DNA of 64,000 nt from Turritopsis dohrnii (taxonomy: Eukaryota; Cnidaria; Hydrozoa; Anthoathecata; Oceaniidae), in assembly GCA_027922465.2 (NCBI GenBank), contig BQMF02000014.1, positions 186,001 to 250,000 on the forward strand. The letters are read 5' to 3'. Below the pieces are notes generated by a model. The model was not told where the DNA came from. It made no database searches and saw only the letters and a program-made list of their open reading frames with translations. A program made the translations under genes and the position numbers. Positions 12,301 to 22,097 of the stretch are shown here, piece by piece (the first letter of the stretch is position 1; the number at the start of each line of letters is the position of its first letter).

Positions 12301-15300
12301 GCGACAAAGAGGTCGAACTGTGCCGTCTACGAAGCCCCAGCAATTAGTTAAGGCTGCTCCTTTCGCATGTATGTGATTTGCGAATTGCTCTAAATTTGGA
12401 GGTGATAGCCATACTTGATTAAAATCTTTAAGTAAGTGGGAAAAGTTGTCATATATTCGATCAAGTATCTCGTTTGGCATCAGACAAAGCTCTGGAACTG
12501 ATCTGCCAAATCTGGGTATCAAGTCGGAATACCTGCATGGGTAGGCAAATCTTTTGAGAAAAACGCAAAGTGCTTCTATCCCAGTGAATTTAGAACGATT
12601 ATAACATATAATTTCTTCGGGTATGTGCAGTACTTCAGCAAGTCTATATAAATTCCTATAAAATCTGAATTCGGATTTGCACTGCATCAGACAAATCGTC
12701 TAAATCGAATACTTCGTACTTCCAGAAAGGAAAATCTAGATTTTTGCTAGTGTTTAAATCATATAAAACAATAAACTCCTCTGCGTCTATTACGTCTCCT
12801 GCATGGGCTATCAGGAGAGCTTCTCTTGTTTCTCTGAAAGTATCCATATTTGTTTACATTTTTGGCGCGTTTCGGAATGCTTTTGCTTAACGACAAAATC
12901 TACGACGGGAAAATGATGACGGGAGAAATAGGACGGGATAAAAAATCCCGTCCTAGTACCACCCGTCGTCTTTGCTTAAGGTGCCTAATAACTGATCGGC
13001 GGTTGCAACCCTCCTGAATTCGCCAAGTAGGCATCCAGTGTTCTAAAAACGCAAAGCAATCAGATTAAACGAAAATTGCAATAATATACTCGATAACAAA
13101 TTATATGAAAACATCCATCATCGTCTTAGATCTAAATAAGGATTAAGTAATTAGCAACCACAGTTTCATTAATTTCCGCACTCCTTTTATTTTCACGCAG
13201 AGCATCTCCTCGCGGAAAATTAAAGGGCGTGCGAAACAGTGAAATTGTTGTAAAAACTTATTCAAACTTTTTGTAGTCTTTCCTTTAGGTTTGGAGTAAA
13301 TGTCAAAAAACGTTTGTGCATAAGAGACGTAATTGATATATAAAATGAATCATCAATAATCATGTTTAGTGTCTTTGGTATAACTTGGGTTTGTATTTCT
13401 GGTAGAATTTCTTTAGAAGGGGAAGAGATTGTATAGATTATTATATATATCTATATACAATCATTATTGTATTGATTATTGTAATGGGTTTTCTATAGCT
13501 TAAAAATTACAGCAACTTCTCTTTTTTTATTTCATCTGATTCAATATTTGAATGAAATAGTAACACTAAGTTTCAGACCTTTTGATGAAAGAGCAAAAAT
13601 GTAAGGGAGTGGTGATAATTAATGAAATTTATAAAGATCAAGTGATATAATAAAAAATCTAAAAATACTCAACAATAACACGCAACAAAATGCCATTTCT
13701 ACTCAATTTCAAAACGGGGCCTCAGAACTTATACTCTTCATATTCAAAAAATTGTTCGAGTACCGATCGAATTTCTTTAAGATTAGTCTCAAAGAGATAA
13801 TGAAAAAAATATTAAAGACGTACAAAAATATTAAAGATAATCAACTTAGGTCGAGAAAAAATTGTGTCAGAAGGGTTCTTGTGAAGAGGAAGGCAATCAT
13901 TTTTTTTTTTTTTTTTACTTTTTTTGAGCAAATTGTCAGTAATAAAAAGCTGGCTCGTTCCCAGACCATTTCTCAATTGTTCTATTTCTACTGACATCAG
14001 CATAGTGCAACCCTCAGATCTACATATAACAGTTCATTACCTTTAAATGTTCTCATAAATTGAGGGTACCCTATTTCCTCTCCTAAGTGCTCCCTATTAA
14101 GTGCCCCCTATAATAAGCGCCAGGGTGGTTAGTAACAAATAACAAATTTTCCTCAGCCTAGCCAGTCGCTATAAGCTCCGATACGTAACATAGGGAAATC
14201 GGAAATCACGGCTAATGGCCTAATCTGGTTTTTTTTTCTCAGATTAATTATTACTAGAATAATTTTTGAAAAAAAAAATGTTTTTGAACTTTTCTTGTGA
14301 ATTATGTCATAAGAAAGATATCTTTACAATATTTACGAGTCTGGTGTCGAAGATGATCCCAATCTTCTCATCGATTAATATATTCTCATTGATTGAATAA
14401 AATTAACGAGTGCCCGAGCACATAATATTTTACCGACGTAAGTATTATACATATTACATGATGGAGCAGATAGAAGAGGAGGAGGAGGATCACTTAATCG
14501 ACAACGAGTCGGATAATGATGACGCTATTTGTATTGACTGAAACTTTTTGTTTCTTATTACAATTTTTTATTTTATATTTCTGTTTTAAATAGATCGTAC
14601 CAAAGAATCTTTTAAAAGATCTTACGAAGAATTCACTGTCGATTTTCATAAGCTGCCGCCCTGTCGGTGGTATTCCCTAAGAAAGCTGTTCCGCGTTTGT
14701 GCGGTAAAATAACAAAAAAATCACTTTACGATGGAATTCACTTGACACTCCTTTAACATTCAACCTTGCCGAAAATGCGCCCTTGATCATGGAGTGTTTC
14801 CTCCTATTTTCCGAAAGAAATAGCTGTAAAGCTTTTTCAATGTTTTAACATGTTTTGATTCTTCTGTCATCATAAGTTTAAAAAAATAAAAATGGAATCG
14901 TAAGTATTTTTAGAGGAAGTTAATTAGTAAGAGCCACATTTCCATAGATGTTAAGATAAAGGTGTAAGGTGTAAAGTGTAAAATATGTAAGAGTGTAAAC
15001 TGTATAATTACAGTAACACACACCGGCTCACATGAAGACAAAGACGGAGAAAAGAAAAAATTAACAAAACACGGGAAACAGAAAAACCATAGAGCAAAAA
15101 AAATATAAACAATTTTGTTTCTCATGTATTCGTGAATGTGCTATCCAAAGGGCAGAAAATTCTAGACTGCCTCCGTATTCGGAGTCATGCACATCGTAGT
15201 GAGACGTTTAGAAAAAATTGAGCAACTTCTGGGTTTCCTGAAGAACTGCCTTTGTCAGGATATTTAAAGCACGCCACTTAACGGGCCCCCAAATAAACCA

Positions 15301-16161
15301 AAAAATATTTTTACTAAAGTCCGTAAACTCCAAAACTTTCGGACGAAAAAGCTTTCGGAGAAGCCAAAAGTTTTCGTTGTTAATGTAGGAAAAAGTTGAA
15401 GATTTGTTTCCTTTTATTCATTGTTTTTGCAAGAACCCAGTTGAAATCTGTGAAACTTTAATTTCAATTTCTTTTTATAATTACGAATAGTAATTATATG
15501 ATATGATATGAGCATCCGCTTTTTTCACGCTTTCACTCTCTAAAATTTCGGGTCGTTTTTGCGGTCACTTGCTCGAATCGATATTTTTTTATAATTCATA
15601 TCATAAAAATCTAAAGATATTAGTTATGGAAATCAAACTTACTTTCGCATAAAGTACACTTACTTATACATAAGAACATAATAAGAACTAAGAACCATGG
15701 AACTTTAAATCGTCAAAAGACAACACCCAAAATTTGAGGCGTTCTTCTTAATTATATAGTTTAAAACAAAAGTTCAGAAATTTTCCGGACACAATTTAAC
15801 GCCAGTGAGTATTTATGTCACGTACATAATGATTATTACTTACTTCTTTATTTTGGTTTGCTGAACACAAAACGTCTTGCATCCCAAGTGTCGGGTAATT
15901 CACCAATTGGTAATTATTGTGTTTAACCCTTTTTTCGATTCTCCTTGGGAAACTCTTCAAATTTCCGCCACTGCTTTTGGTTTTGAGATATGATACTATC
16001 TCGTTATATATGTCAGTAGACATGATCGTCGTATTCTTCTTTTTAAGTTCATTATTTACCCATACACTAAATTGAGATTTTGCGCTATCTGGATACGAAC
16101 CCATAATCGTGAAACACGTGTTAGCATAGAGATCAAGAACACATGGAACAAGATTTCCCAT
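5380..16161 (-). CDS. GIN/KRBA2-type integrase fused to a USP-like peptidase and PHD finger; exon 2 disrupted by a Harbinger insertion
   Basis: Sixteen exons by my reading: 15844-16161; 12986-13042 joined to 10354-10424 (split by a transposon); 10095-10238; 9597-9987; 9447-9532; 8252-9367; 7662-7789; 7415-7575; 7277-7327; four 81-base exons at 7113-7193, 6948-7028, 6783-6863 and 6618-6698; 6471-6533; 5981-6385; 5380-5768. All introns are GT-AG, every phase matches, and with one TA of the insertion removed the exons sum to 3702 bases (1233 codons plus stop) with no in-frame stop seen. Module order: KRBA2-like N-terminus, HHCC zinc site, DDE integrase core, Cys-rich CXC-like module, C19-like cysteine peptidase, acidic repeated linker, PHD finger, C-terminal alpha-rich segment. 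Related integrases occur in Ginger/GIN DNA transposons and in host genes derived from them; many introns argue against a retrocopy. The start could be ATG at 16161 or 16104. Activity is unlikely while the insertion stays, unless exon 2 is skipped. Confidence 0.8.
6471..7193 (-). repeat. tandem exon duplication, 165-bp period (81-bp exon plus 84-bp intron)
   Basis: The anchor CCTCGGATCGAACAG recurs at 6486, 6651, 6816, 6981 and 7146, exactly 165 bases apart. Each of four full units carries an 81-base exon (27 codons, phase 1 both ends) coding NAHETDEDALSVRSEV... and ending VHTED, with a complete acceptor and GTAGGT donor, followed by an 84-base intron. The fifth unit (6471-6533) has lost its right half and ends instead at VDKGK with a GTAAGA donor. 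Adding or losing units cannot shift the frame. Copies are almost identical. Confidence 0.9.
7415..7789 (-). CDS. exons 7-8: C19-like peptidase His box
   Basis: Exon 7662-7789 encodes a segment with GIPSLLPICTESLGKG and IDIESMPLELTVKIPG; exon 7415-7575 gives LRAITMCNNSHYIAKIDTD, then GWKCYDG and ITYCLY. The SHYIAKI...GW..YDG pattern matches the catalytic-His box of USP-like peptidases, so Cys (exon 6) and His are both present. Phase 2 at 7662 joins to phase 2 at 7575. Whether the domain removes ubiquitin, a ubiquitin-like protein, or processes its own polyprotein cannot be told. Confidence 0.7.
8252..9367 (-). CDS. exon 6: SH3-like tail, Cys-rich CXC-like module, peptidase Cys box
   Basis: After an acidic stretch (DDVTADDVQD) and a basic one (KRQKIRADVI), VADFKEGEHVTVQIP and YRLLSQFGTLKNRFSASKL resemble the chromatin- or DNA-binding tail found after GIN integrases. 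Next come CKCKAGCHTRQCRCK and LCTSRCHKG, a CXC/tesmin-like Cys-rich module. The last third holds TIDGKAVQFANTCPVDTW, which looks like the nucleophile-Cys box of ubiquitin-specific (C19) peptidases, then PSICNSKHCPEK with a possible zinc-binding pair. The donor GTAACA follows CAA in phase 0. Confidence 0.75.
9447..10238 (-). CDS. integrase exons 3-5: HHCC zinc site and DDE core
   Basis: Exon 10095-10238 holds YANIPRAAVEQYIKGCTTC, the CC half of the zinc-binding domain. Exon 9597-9987 starts IDLIDMQT with the first catalytic Asp, followed by HIVDHFSRF, the second Asp in HSDNGKEF and the Glu in SQGMVEQGN, about 37 residues later. Exon 9447-9532 carries AMNTARVRSTKKTSYEIVFG, the usual end of the core. 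All three catalytic residues are kept. Retroviral-type integrases of this sort cut and join DNA ends; in the GIN family they act as DNA transposases. Confidence 0.88.
10780..11763 (+). pseudogene. Harbinger Myb/SANT-like accessory protein, broken
   Basis: Exon 1 10780-10817 (MAEDSSSNSTKKK) splices in phase to 11084. Exon 2 holds the trihelix/Myb-like segment (MVWNNQKDDYLCREIM ... SRERGNTWKTIADALN). A TGA at about 11271, in the position where the paralogue at 26527-27328 has Arg, and a frameshift in an A-run at about 11347 break it. The downstream part (11473-11763) is a charged, Gln-rich coiled coil ending LQLLQQKK, as in the paralogue. This protein normally binds the element ends and helps import the transposase. 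Confidence 0.8.
11836..11960. repeat. two-copy tandem duplication inside Harbinger 1
   Basis: The segment containing TACTTTCTGTATATTCTTAT and ending in ATTTCATCTACAG occurs twice, about 60 bases apart, where the transposase 3' end should be. It marks the rearrangement that truncated the transposase. Confidence 0.8.
11941..12847 (-). pseudogene. Harbinger transposase (HARBI1-like), frameshifted and truncated
   Basis: ATG at 12847 starts MDTFRETREALL. A frameshift near 12660-12690 separates this from the main frame (QCKSEFRFYRN...). DDE motifs: FVDGTVRPLC, YGDPAYPLRL and SEVRTSVEW. The frame ends soon after SVEW, so about 60 C-terminal residues present in the 25177 paralogue are missing; the lost part is replaced by a short tandem duplication. 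Not functional. Confidence 0.85.
12986..13042 (-). pseudogene. 5' half of exon 2, cut by a Harbinger element
   Basis: Acceptor TTTTTAG precedes AACACTGG. The reading gives NTGCLLGEFRRVATADQLL, which continues in frame in 10354-10424 (FEIINRVHIHELAH...) once the 2561-bp element and one TA are removed. The rebuilt exon is 126 bases, phase 0 at both ends. The interruption is therefore a clean transposon insertion and not a sequencing artefact. Skipping the exon would keep the frame but lose the first half of the HHCC zinc site. Confidence 0.75.
13043..15843. other. large intron of the integrase-peptidase gene, filled with decayed repeats
   Basis: Contents: a dispersed repeat at about 13930-14045 (ACTGACATCAGCATAG, also near 18180-18330 and 39200-39280); a degraded relative of the GCGCC-rich MITE at about 14066-14560, with remnants of an acidic reading frame (MEQIEEEEEDHLIDNESDND) at 14463-14540; and a repeat at about 14789-15230 that recurs in the same orientation at about 36495-36945. 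No other exon recognised. Confidence 0.55.
15844..16161 (-). CDS. N-terminal exon of the integrase-peptidase gene
   Basis: Contains STDIYNEIVSYLKTKSSGG, then FPRRIEKRVKHNNYQLVNYP and LGMQDVLC, a pattern I associate with the region before the integrase in KRBA2-like proteins. It ends at a GTAAGT donor after AAAGAA, in phase 0, matching the phase-0 exon that starts at 13042. The 2.8-kb intron between them is the longest in the gene. The open frame runs to ATG at 16161; a second ATG at 16104 (MGSYPDSAKS) is equally possible. Confidence 0.65.
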
Positions 16162-16303
16162 CTCGCTTCGCCTCGCTTACTCTGTGCGAAACCGATAGTG
16201 CAAAGTTGGACAGAAACGCGCAATGTTAGGCGAGGCTATAGTTTTCTGATTTGTGGAGAACATTGCACGTATCACAACATTGTGTGGGACAGAGATATAA
16301 AGT
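16162..16303. other. region upstream of the integrase-peptidase gene with TGCAATGTTGG-like motifs
   Basis: Holds two degenerate direct copies (GTGCAAAGTTGGAC, GCGCAATGTTAGGC) and inverted ones (AACATTGCACG, ACAACATTG). The same motif flanks the other end of the gene, at 2335-2405 and in the satellite. It may be the remnant of terminal repeats or of a promoter region. Confidence 0.4.
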
Positions 16304-16990
16304 TGAGTTATGAACTATGACGTCATAATTCAAGTTATTAACTTGAAATTTTTAATTTTCTATATTCTTTCGAGTTAATAACTCGAAAACATATTTGTCA
16401 CTTTTACAACTCGAGTTATTAAAAAAGTCAAATTAAAAAAGTCAAATTTTGCATTCGAGTTAATAACTCGAAGTTAATTTTTCAAATAAATCAAATCGAG
16501 TTACTAACTCGATAGTATTATATTGCTTTAAAAGAATCGAGTTATTAAAGTTTTCAAAAATTTCTTACGATTTATCGTGTGTACTTGATTTTCAGAATAT
16601 TTTTCAAATATGGCAAGGGATATTTTAGAAAGTTCACTGGGAATGGTGTGAGTTTTTTAAAAAAGGCAAAGTAGGCCAAATTTGAGGCAAATTTTGAAAA
16701 TTGTTCAATTTTAATGAAAATTTAATAGTAGAACAAGTTTGAACTGTTAATTTCAAATATGAAGTTTAAATTGTGGATAAGGTGAAATTAGGCCAAATTT
16801 AGACCAAATTTTGAAATTGTTCAATTCTAATGAAGATTTAATAGAGGAATAACTTTGTAATGCTGATTTCGAATTTGAAGATCGACTTGTGCATAATTAG
16901 GCCAAATTTGGACCAAATTTTGAAAATTGTTTGGCTGTAATGAAAATTTGCACACGAAGAAATTTTATAGCGCAATTTTTGATTTACATT
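16304..16990 (+). repeat. repeat B, copy 1: palindrome cluster plus ~115-bp tandem units
   Basis: The left part is a run of short palindromes built on CGAGTTAATAACTCG and variants. The right part has about three diverged tandem units, each with AGGCCAAATTTG and CAATTTTAATGAAAATTTAA. An inverted copy lies at about 36950-37640. No coding potential. Confidence 0.85.
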
Positions 16991-18575
16991 AGTGCAAAAA
17001 TGGCATCAAAATTAATCAGTTGAGCAAGTCGATGAATATGTTAATCCTAATGATATGCAGTCCTGATAATAGTTTTAACTACAACTGTACCATGTCACCT
17101 CTGACATATTTTTCTATTGATCTTACTGTTGCTGTATTATGATAGCTGAAAACTCCAAGAAAAAAAGTTGCCGAAGTGAGAAAATAGATTTTATACTTCT
17201 ATATGAATTTAATTTAGGTGCTAAGACTGGTGTTTCGCACGTGCAATTAATAATCTTAAGGTGGAATCATGTTAATTCTAAAAGAAATTGTTTGTCGAAA
17301 TATTACTATACTAGCCGCCCAGGCGGCGTCGCTCGCCACCCATGTTCAGCATGCCTCCAGTTCACGAAAAATTAAATTAAGGAATTGGCTCTAAAAACTG
17401 ATAAAAAATGTATGGGATGGCTTTAACCCGGGTAAAATTTTGTACGGGTTTTAATTTCGAAAATGCTGACTATAAGGGTGAGCATAAAATGTCATAGATT
17501 GTTCAGCAGAAACATAAATTCTCATGAAAAAGTGTTGACAATACTACACCTAAGATAGCATAAACAAATAAATAAATAAACCAAATAAAGGTAATCTTTA
17601 ATCACTTTTGCAAAAGTGTATATCGACTTCGTGAACGGTCTTCCAATTCGTTTTTTAGTTTAATCCATTTATTCTTGGACATAATAATTTTCGGTGAATA
17701 GCGAGTGCATTGTATCTTTGAACGTATAGTTTGAATTATCGGATAATGAATTCATTCGTAAGAGAAACCAAAGAATCCACAAGAATCTAAAAAAATTATA
17801 AAGATTGGATTTAAAATCCGAAATGTGCAGCCGACAATATATCTCAATTTAACGAACTAAACTTTCATTCGCAGTTACCTTGACAACGCTTCCTAGACTA
17901 CAGCAGATATGGTTATCCACAGAATACTGCCAAGAAAGGTGAACTACCAACACCAAGTTGACTTCAATCGCAACATAATAATCCAATACTGTAACTCTAA
18001 ATAATCTGAATAATTATAAGTTAAAGATAATGAACGATTTTCCCTAAATCTATTTCATTCAAATCATTTCTCATTAAAGATAATCATAAGATCGTGAAAA
18101 ATGTGTGTCAGCGGTTAATCAATTTTATTAGCCAGCAAAGAAGATGTGATTTATTTATTTATTTACAGTTCCTAGACCATTTTTCAATTGTTCCATTTAT
18201 GCTGACATCAGCATACTCCATATAACAGCTGCTCGTTCTTAGACCATTTCTTAATTGTTTTATTTCTGCTGACATCAGCGTAGTACAATCCTCTTCAGCA
18301 CTTCGTATGTAGATTATTATCTTTAACAAACAGACAATATAGCTCTTTATCCTCAATAAATTTGCTTTCGGAATAGTAATCTATCAAACTGACAAAGAAG
18401 TTTTTGCTTAGACTATAACAGGTAATGTCATTTCACAAAACACCCCACAGGATAGTTAAATAAAGATCTAAAGAAGTATGTGACAACATTTATTTCTAAC
18501 TAAAAACTATAAGTATTAACATAAATAACGATGGTATGGAACTACCATACATTGACCGTGAATAACTGATTAAAT
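16991..18575. other. no gene seen; dispersed repeat copies near 18170-18330
   Basis: A+T-rich. Two adjacent copies of the GCTGACATCAGC-containing dispersed repeat (AGACCATTT..CAATTGTT) lie at about 18170-18330. A short GC-rich patch at about 17315-17345 (GCCCAGGCGGCG) is unexplained. The ORFs here look random. Confidence 0.5.
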
Positions 18576-18748
18576 AGACGGATTTCTGTGTTTACATTTT
18601 TCGAAGCGCAACGCGCATGCGCAAAAAAGTGGAGGCAAAACAAATTGATTGCCTCCACCGTTTTTGCAGCAAAACAGTACATGCGAAGGTTATAAATGCT
18701 CTTTTTTCATATGTGTATGAAAATATATCATTATTCGAAGTTCGTGCT

Positions 18749-18836
18749 GTGCATATGGATGTACAGACAGAAAAACAAGCTCTTCTAAGTTGATTTTCTG
18801 TCTCTTTCCACCAAAGAAAAGAGATGATCAAAAGGA
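18749..18836 (+). pseudogene. THAP zinc finger, N-terminal half
   Basis: Reads CAYGCTDRKTSSSKLIFCLF followed by PPKKRDDQKE: the first Cys pair and FP motif of a THAP DNA-binding domain. It stops at the LINE junction and resumes beyond 28539. THAP domains in ISL2EU transposases bind the element's ends. Confidence 0.75.
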
Positions 18837-18862
18837 AAGTAAGTAAGTAAGTAAGTAAGTAA
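18837..18862. repeat. (TAAG)n microsatellite at the 3' end of the LINE
   Basis: Six units of AAGT. Either the LINE's own repeat tail, as is usual in the CR1/L2 group, or a target microsatellite. The same motif borders other insertions at 47.1-49.3 kb. Confidence 0.9.
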
Positions 18863-21800
18863 AATATTTATTTGTCTAAAACTCGACGGGAGACCACACT
18901 CATAGAATTAATCTAAACTGAGGAGGTGGCCCCCTACAAAATAATACAATTGAAATATTTTTACGAAAATAATCATGGTTATAATTAAAACGTTATTAAA
19001 TTTTTCATAAAATCAACAAAAAAAAAAAATTAAAAAAAAAAAAAAATCGACGAAAAGAAAATAAATTAACAAAAAAAATTAACAAAAAGCAAAGCTAAAT
19101 AAACGAAAAATTGATCTATGCATAAAACGATAAAAAGTAAAATTTGACAAAGTATTTGAGACGGCCTAATGTTAAGTTTGATATGTCATCAATGGCAAGA
19201 TAGTTTTGAATAAGATTCCAAGCTAGAATTGATTGGTAACAAATTGAGTTATTACCAAAGGATACAGTTGACACCTTTGGTAGATTTATAAGTCCAGATT
19301 TAGCGCGACTGAGATGACTTCGATTATGTTGGTTGGTTCGCTTCAAATCAAATGTAGTATTGAGAACAGAAGGTAATTGATTGTTTAAAAGTTTATAGAT
19401 GAAGAATATATTCACAGATTTAACAAAGTCAAAAAAAGGGAGAATTTTAAAACGAAGAAACAAGGGGGAAGAAGGATCACGAAAATCAGAGAAAGTCATA
19501 ATTCGAAGGGATTGTTTTTGAAGAGTTAATATACGGCGACTGTGGAGAGTCTCACGTTGACCCCAGACATGAGCAGCATAAGAAAGATGACAATGGAATA
19601 AGGAATTGTAGAGAGATAAAAGAGTTATCTCCGAAGAGAAATGACGTAACTTACTCAGTGCACCATTAGCCCGCTTAAGTTTACTGCAGACGAAGCTAGT
19701 GTGATGTTTCCAGTTTAATTCATCATCAATGAAGACACCAAGATATTTTACAACCTTACTTTGAAATAATCTGTGACCGTTAATTTTAATTTTAATGTCA
19801 TAATTTATGATCTTGCGTTTTGGTTTAAAAATCATAAGTTCGGTTTTGCCTCGATTAAGTGAGATTTTGTTAGCGTTAAGCCAGTGTGTTAGAAGTTTCA
19901 GATCGATGTTTGCTTTCTTGGTCAAAGACTTTATAGAGAAATCGTTATTAAATAACATGGTGTCATCAGCAAAAAGATTTACATCGGCATGAGGAATGGT
20001 AGACGGGAGGTCGTTAATATACAGCAGAAACAAAAGGGGTTCAAGTACAGAGCCTTGAGGAACACCGTGGAGGATGCATTTCAGAGTAGATTTAAAGTCA
20101 GACATTGAAACAGATTGCATTCGGTTAGAAAGAAAAGAACGAAACCAGTCAAGAGATATACCCCGGATACCATAGAAGTCAAGTTTAGAGAGCAAGATGT
20201 CATGATCCACTGTATCAAAGGCCTTTTGAAGATCGATAAAAACTGCACAACCAAATTTCCCACTGTCAATTGCCTTAGAGATTTTTTCAACACAGTGAGA
20301 AAGGGCTAATTCAGTCGAGTGTTTAGAACGAAACCCAAATTGAGAAGGATGGAGTATATTTGAAGATTCAAAAAATTTAGTCAGGCGTTTATGCATAAGT
20401 TTTTGAAAGATTTTGTCGATGTTAGACAAAAGAGAAATAGGACGATAGTTTTCAACTTCAAGAGGAGAACCTTTGTTTTTAAAAACGGGGATGACGTTCG
20501 CTTCTTTAAGTCTAGAAGGAAAGACTCCAGTAGAGAAAGAAAGATTTATGATGTCAGAAAGGATATTCGAAAGACTATCTATCACAGGTGAGATCATAGG
20601 AGGAGGCAAACTATTAGGCCCAGATGCCTTGTGAGAATTAAGAGAACGAAGAATTTCAGAGATTTCGGCTGGACAAGTTGGAGAAGTGAAGAAAGATTTT
20701 GGGTTTCTGTTTTTAAGCCACTCAGAAAAATGATGCCTAGTGAAAGGAATTTTCGATCGAAGTTTGGGAGCAACAGTAGAATAGAAGTCATTGAAAGCAT
20801 TGGAAACAGTAGAAGGGTCAGAAGTAATGGAATTTTTTATCTTTAGAGAGATAATAGAGTCGGATTTGGAAGATTTAGAAGAAATTATTTCACGGACCCC
20901 CACCCATAGTTTACGAAGATTCCCAGAGTTGGCTTGGAAAAAGCGAGCATAGTGAAGTTTTTTACTAAGACGTAGAAGAGAAACAATGCGGTTTCGGTAG
21001 AAAGTGTACCTTGAGCGAAGAAAAGATTTGGTGTTGGAAGATGAAGTCGAAAGATATTCACGAAAAAGATTATCCCTAATCCTCATTGAAGAAAGAAGAC
21101 CTCTGGTTATCCAAGGTTTTTGAAAGAGATTAGATTCATGGCGAGTGATTTTCACCAGAGGAACGTGTTCTTCAAATAACGATGTCGTGTGATCCAAAAA
21201 AGAGTTAAAAGAACGATTTACATCACCTGCCTCAATACTCAGTATTTCATTCCAATTCAGGCGCTCAAATTGAATTTTGAATTGTTCACGATTGAACTTT
21301 GACCAGTCTCGACGGAATCCCAAAGGTTTCGATTTTAAAGTTTTTGGTTTGGCATCAAAGAAAAGAAATTGAGGCAGATGATCAGAAATAGAAACAGTGA
21401 GATTACCAGACACGAGAGTAGAGTCAGTTGGAGGAATGAAGATGTTGTTAATGAGAGTGCTGGAGGTATCAGTAATTCTAGTTGGAAGTGTTATTGATGG
21501 TAGCATTTGATAGCCACTGAGAAGATCAAGAAAGTTAGCATGAGAGATTTCAGATTCAGAGGTCAGAAGATCGATATTGAAATCACCTAATAGAGTTAGT
21601 GTCTTGCCTTCCTTGTCTACAGATTTTAAAAGAGGAGAAAGAAAGTGGTTATTGAAAAGATCAACATCCATTTTTGGATGTTTGTAGATACAGCCGACAA
21701 TAATATTCTTCCGGTTTTAAAGATGATTTCAGCAAAAACAGATTCAAGATTACCATCACCGGAACAGACTAATTTAGAGAGATCCTTACGAGGATTAGAT

Positions 21801-22097
21801 GTTAAAGATTTAGATATGTAGAGAGCAGTTCCACCTAATGAAGAGACAGCAGGAGTATGGAAAAACTTATAGCCTTCGATAGAGTTATTGAAAGAAGGAG
21901 TTTCAGATAAAATTCTGGTCTCACTTATACCAATCATGTCAAAGTTATGGTTAAGACGTGAAAACAGAGAGGTAAGTTCACCAAAATGTAGTTCTAGAGA
22001 AGCAATGTTGAGATGAAAGAAAGACAAAGATTCAGATTTAGCGGGGATAGAAACAAAATCTTCAGGACTGTAATACTTACAATTGATTTTGGCAGTA

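Larger units (their letters stand above)
10425..12985. mobile_element. PIF/Harbinger element 1 (degraded), inserted in exon 2 of the integrase-peptidase gene
   Basis: Perfect 23-base terminal inverted repeats start GGCACCTTAAGCAAAGACGA at the left and end with the complement at 12985. TA flanks both ends and behaves as the target duplication, since removing one copy restores the host frame. It has the classic two-gene layout, with a Myb/SANT-like gene on plus and a DDE transposase on minus, convergent. Both genes carry breaks. Confidence 0.92.

Noticed and set aside
20391..20846. Plus-strand ORFs within the LINE reverse transcriptase
   Set aside because: Shadows of the minus-strand ORF2, with basic, domain-free products.
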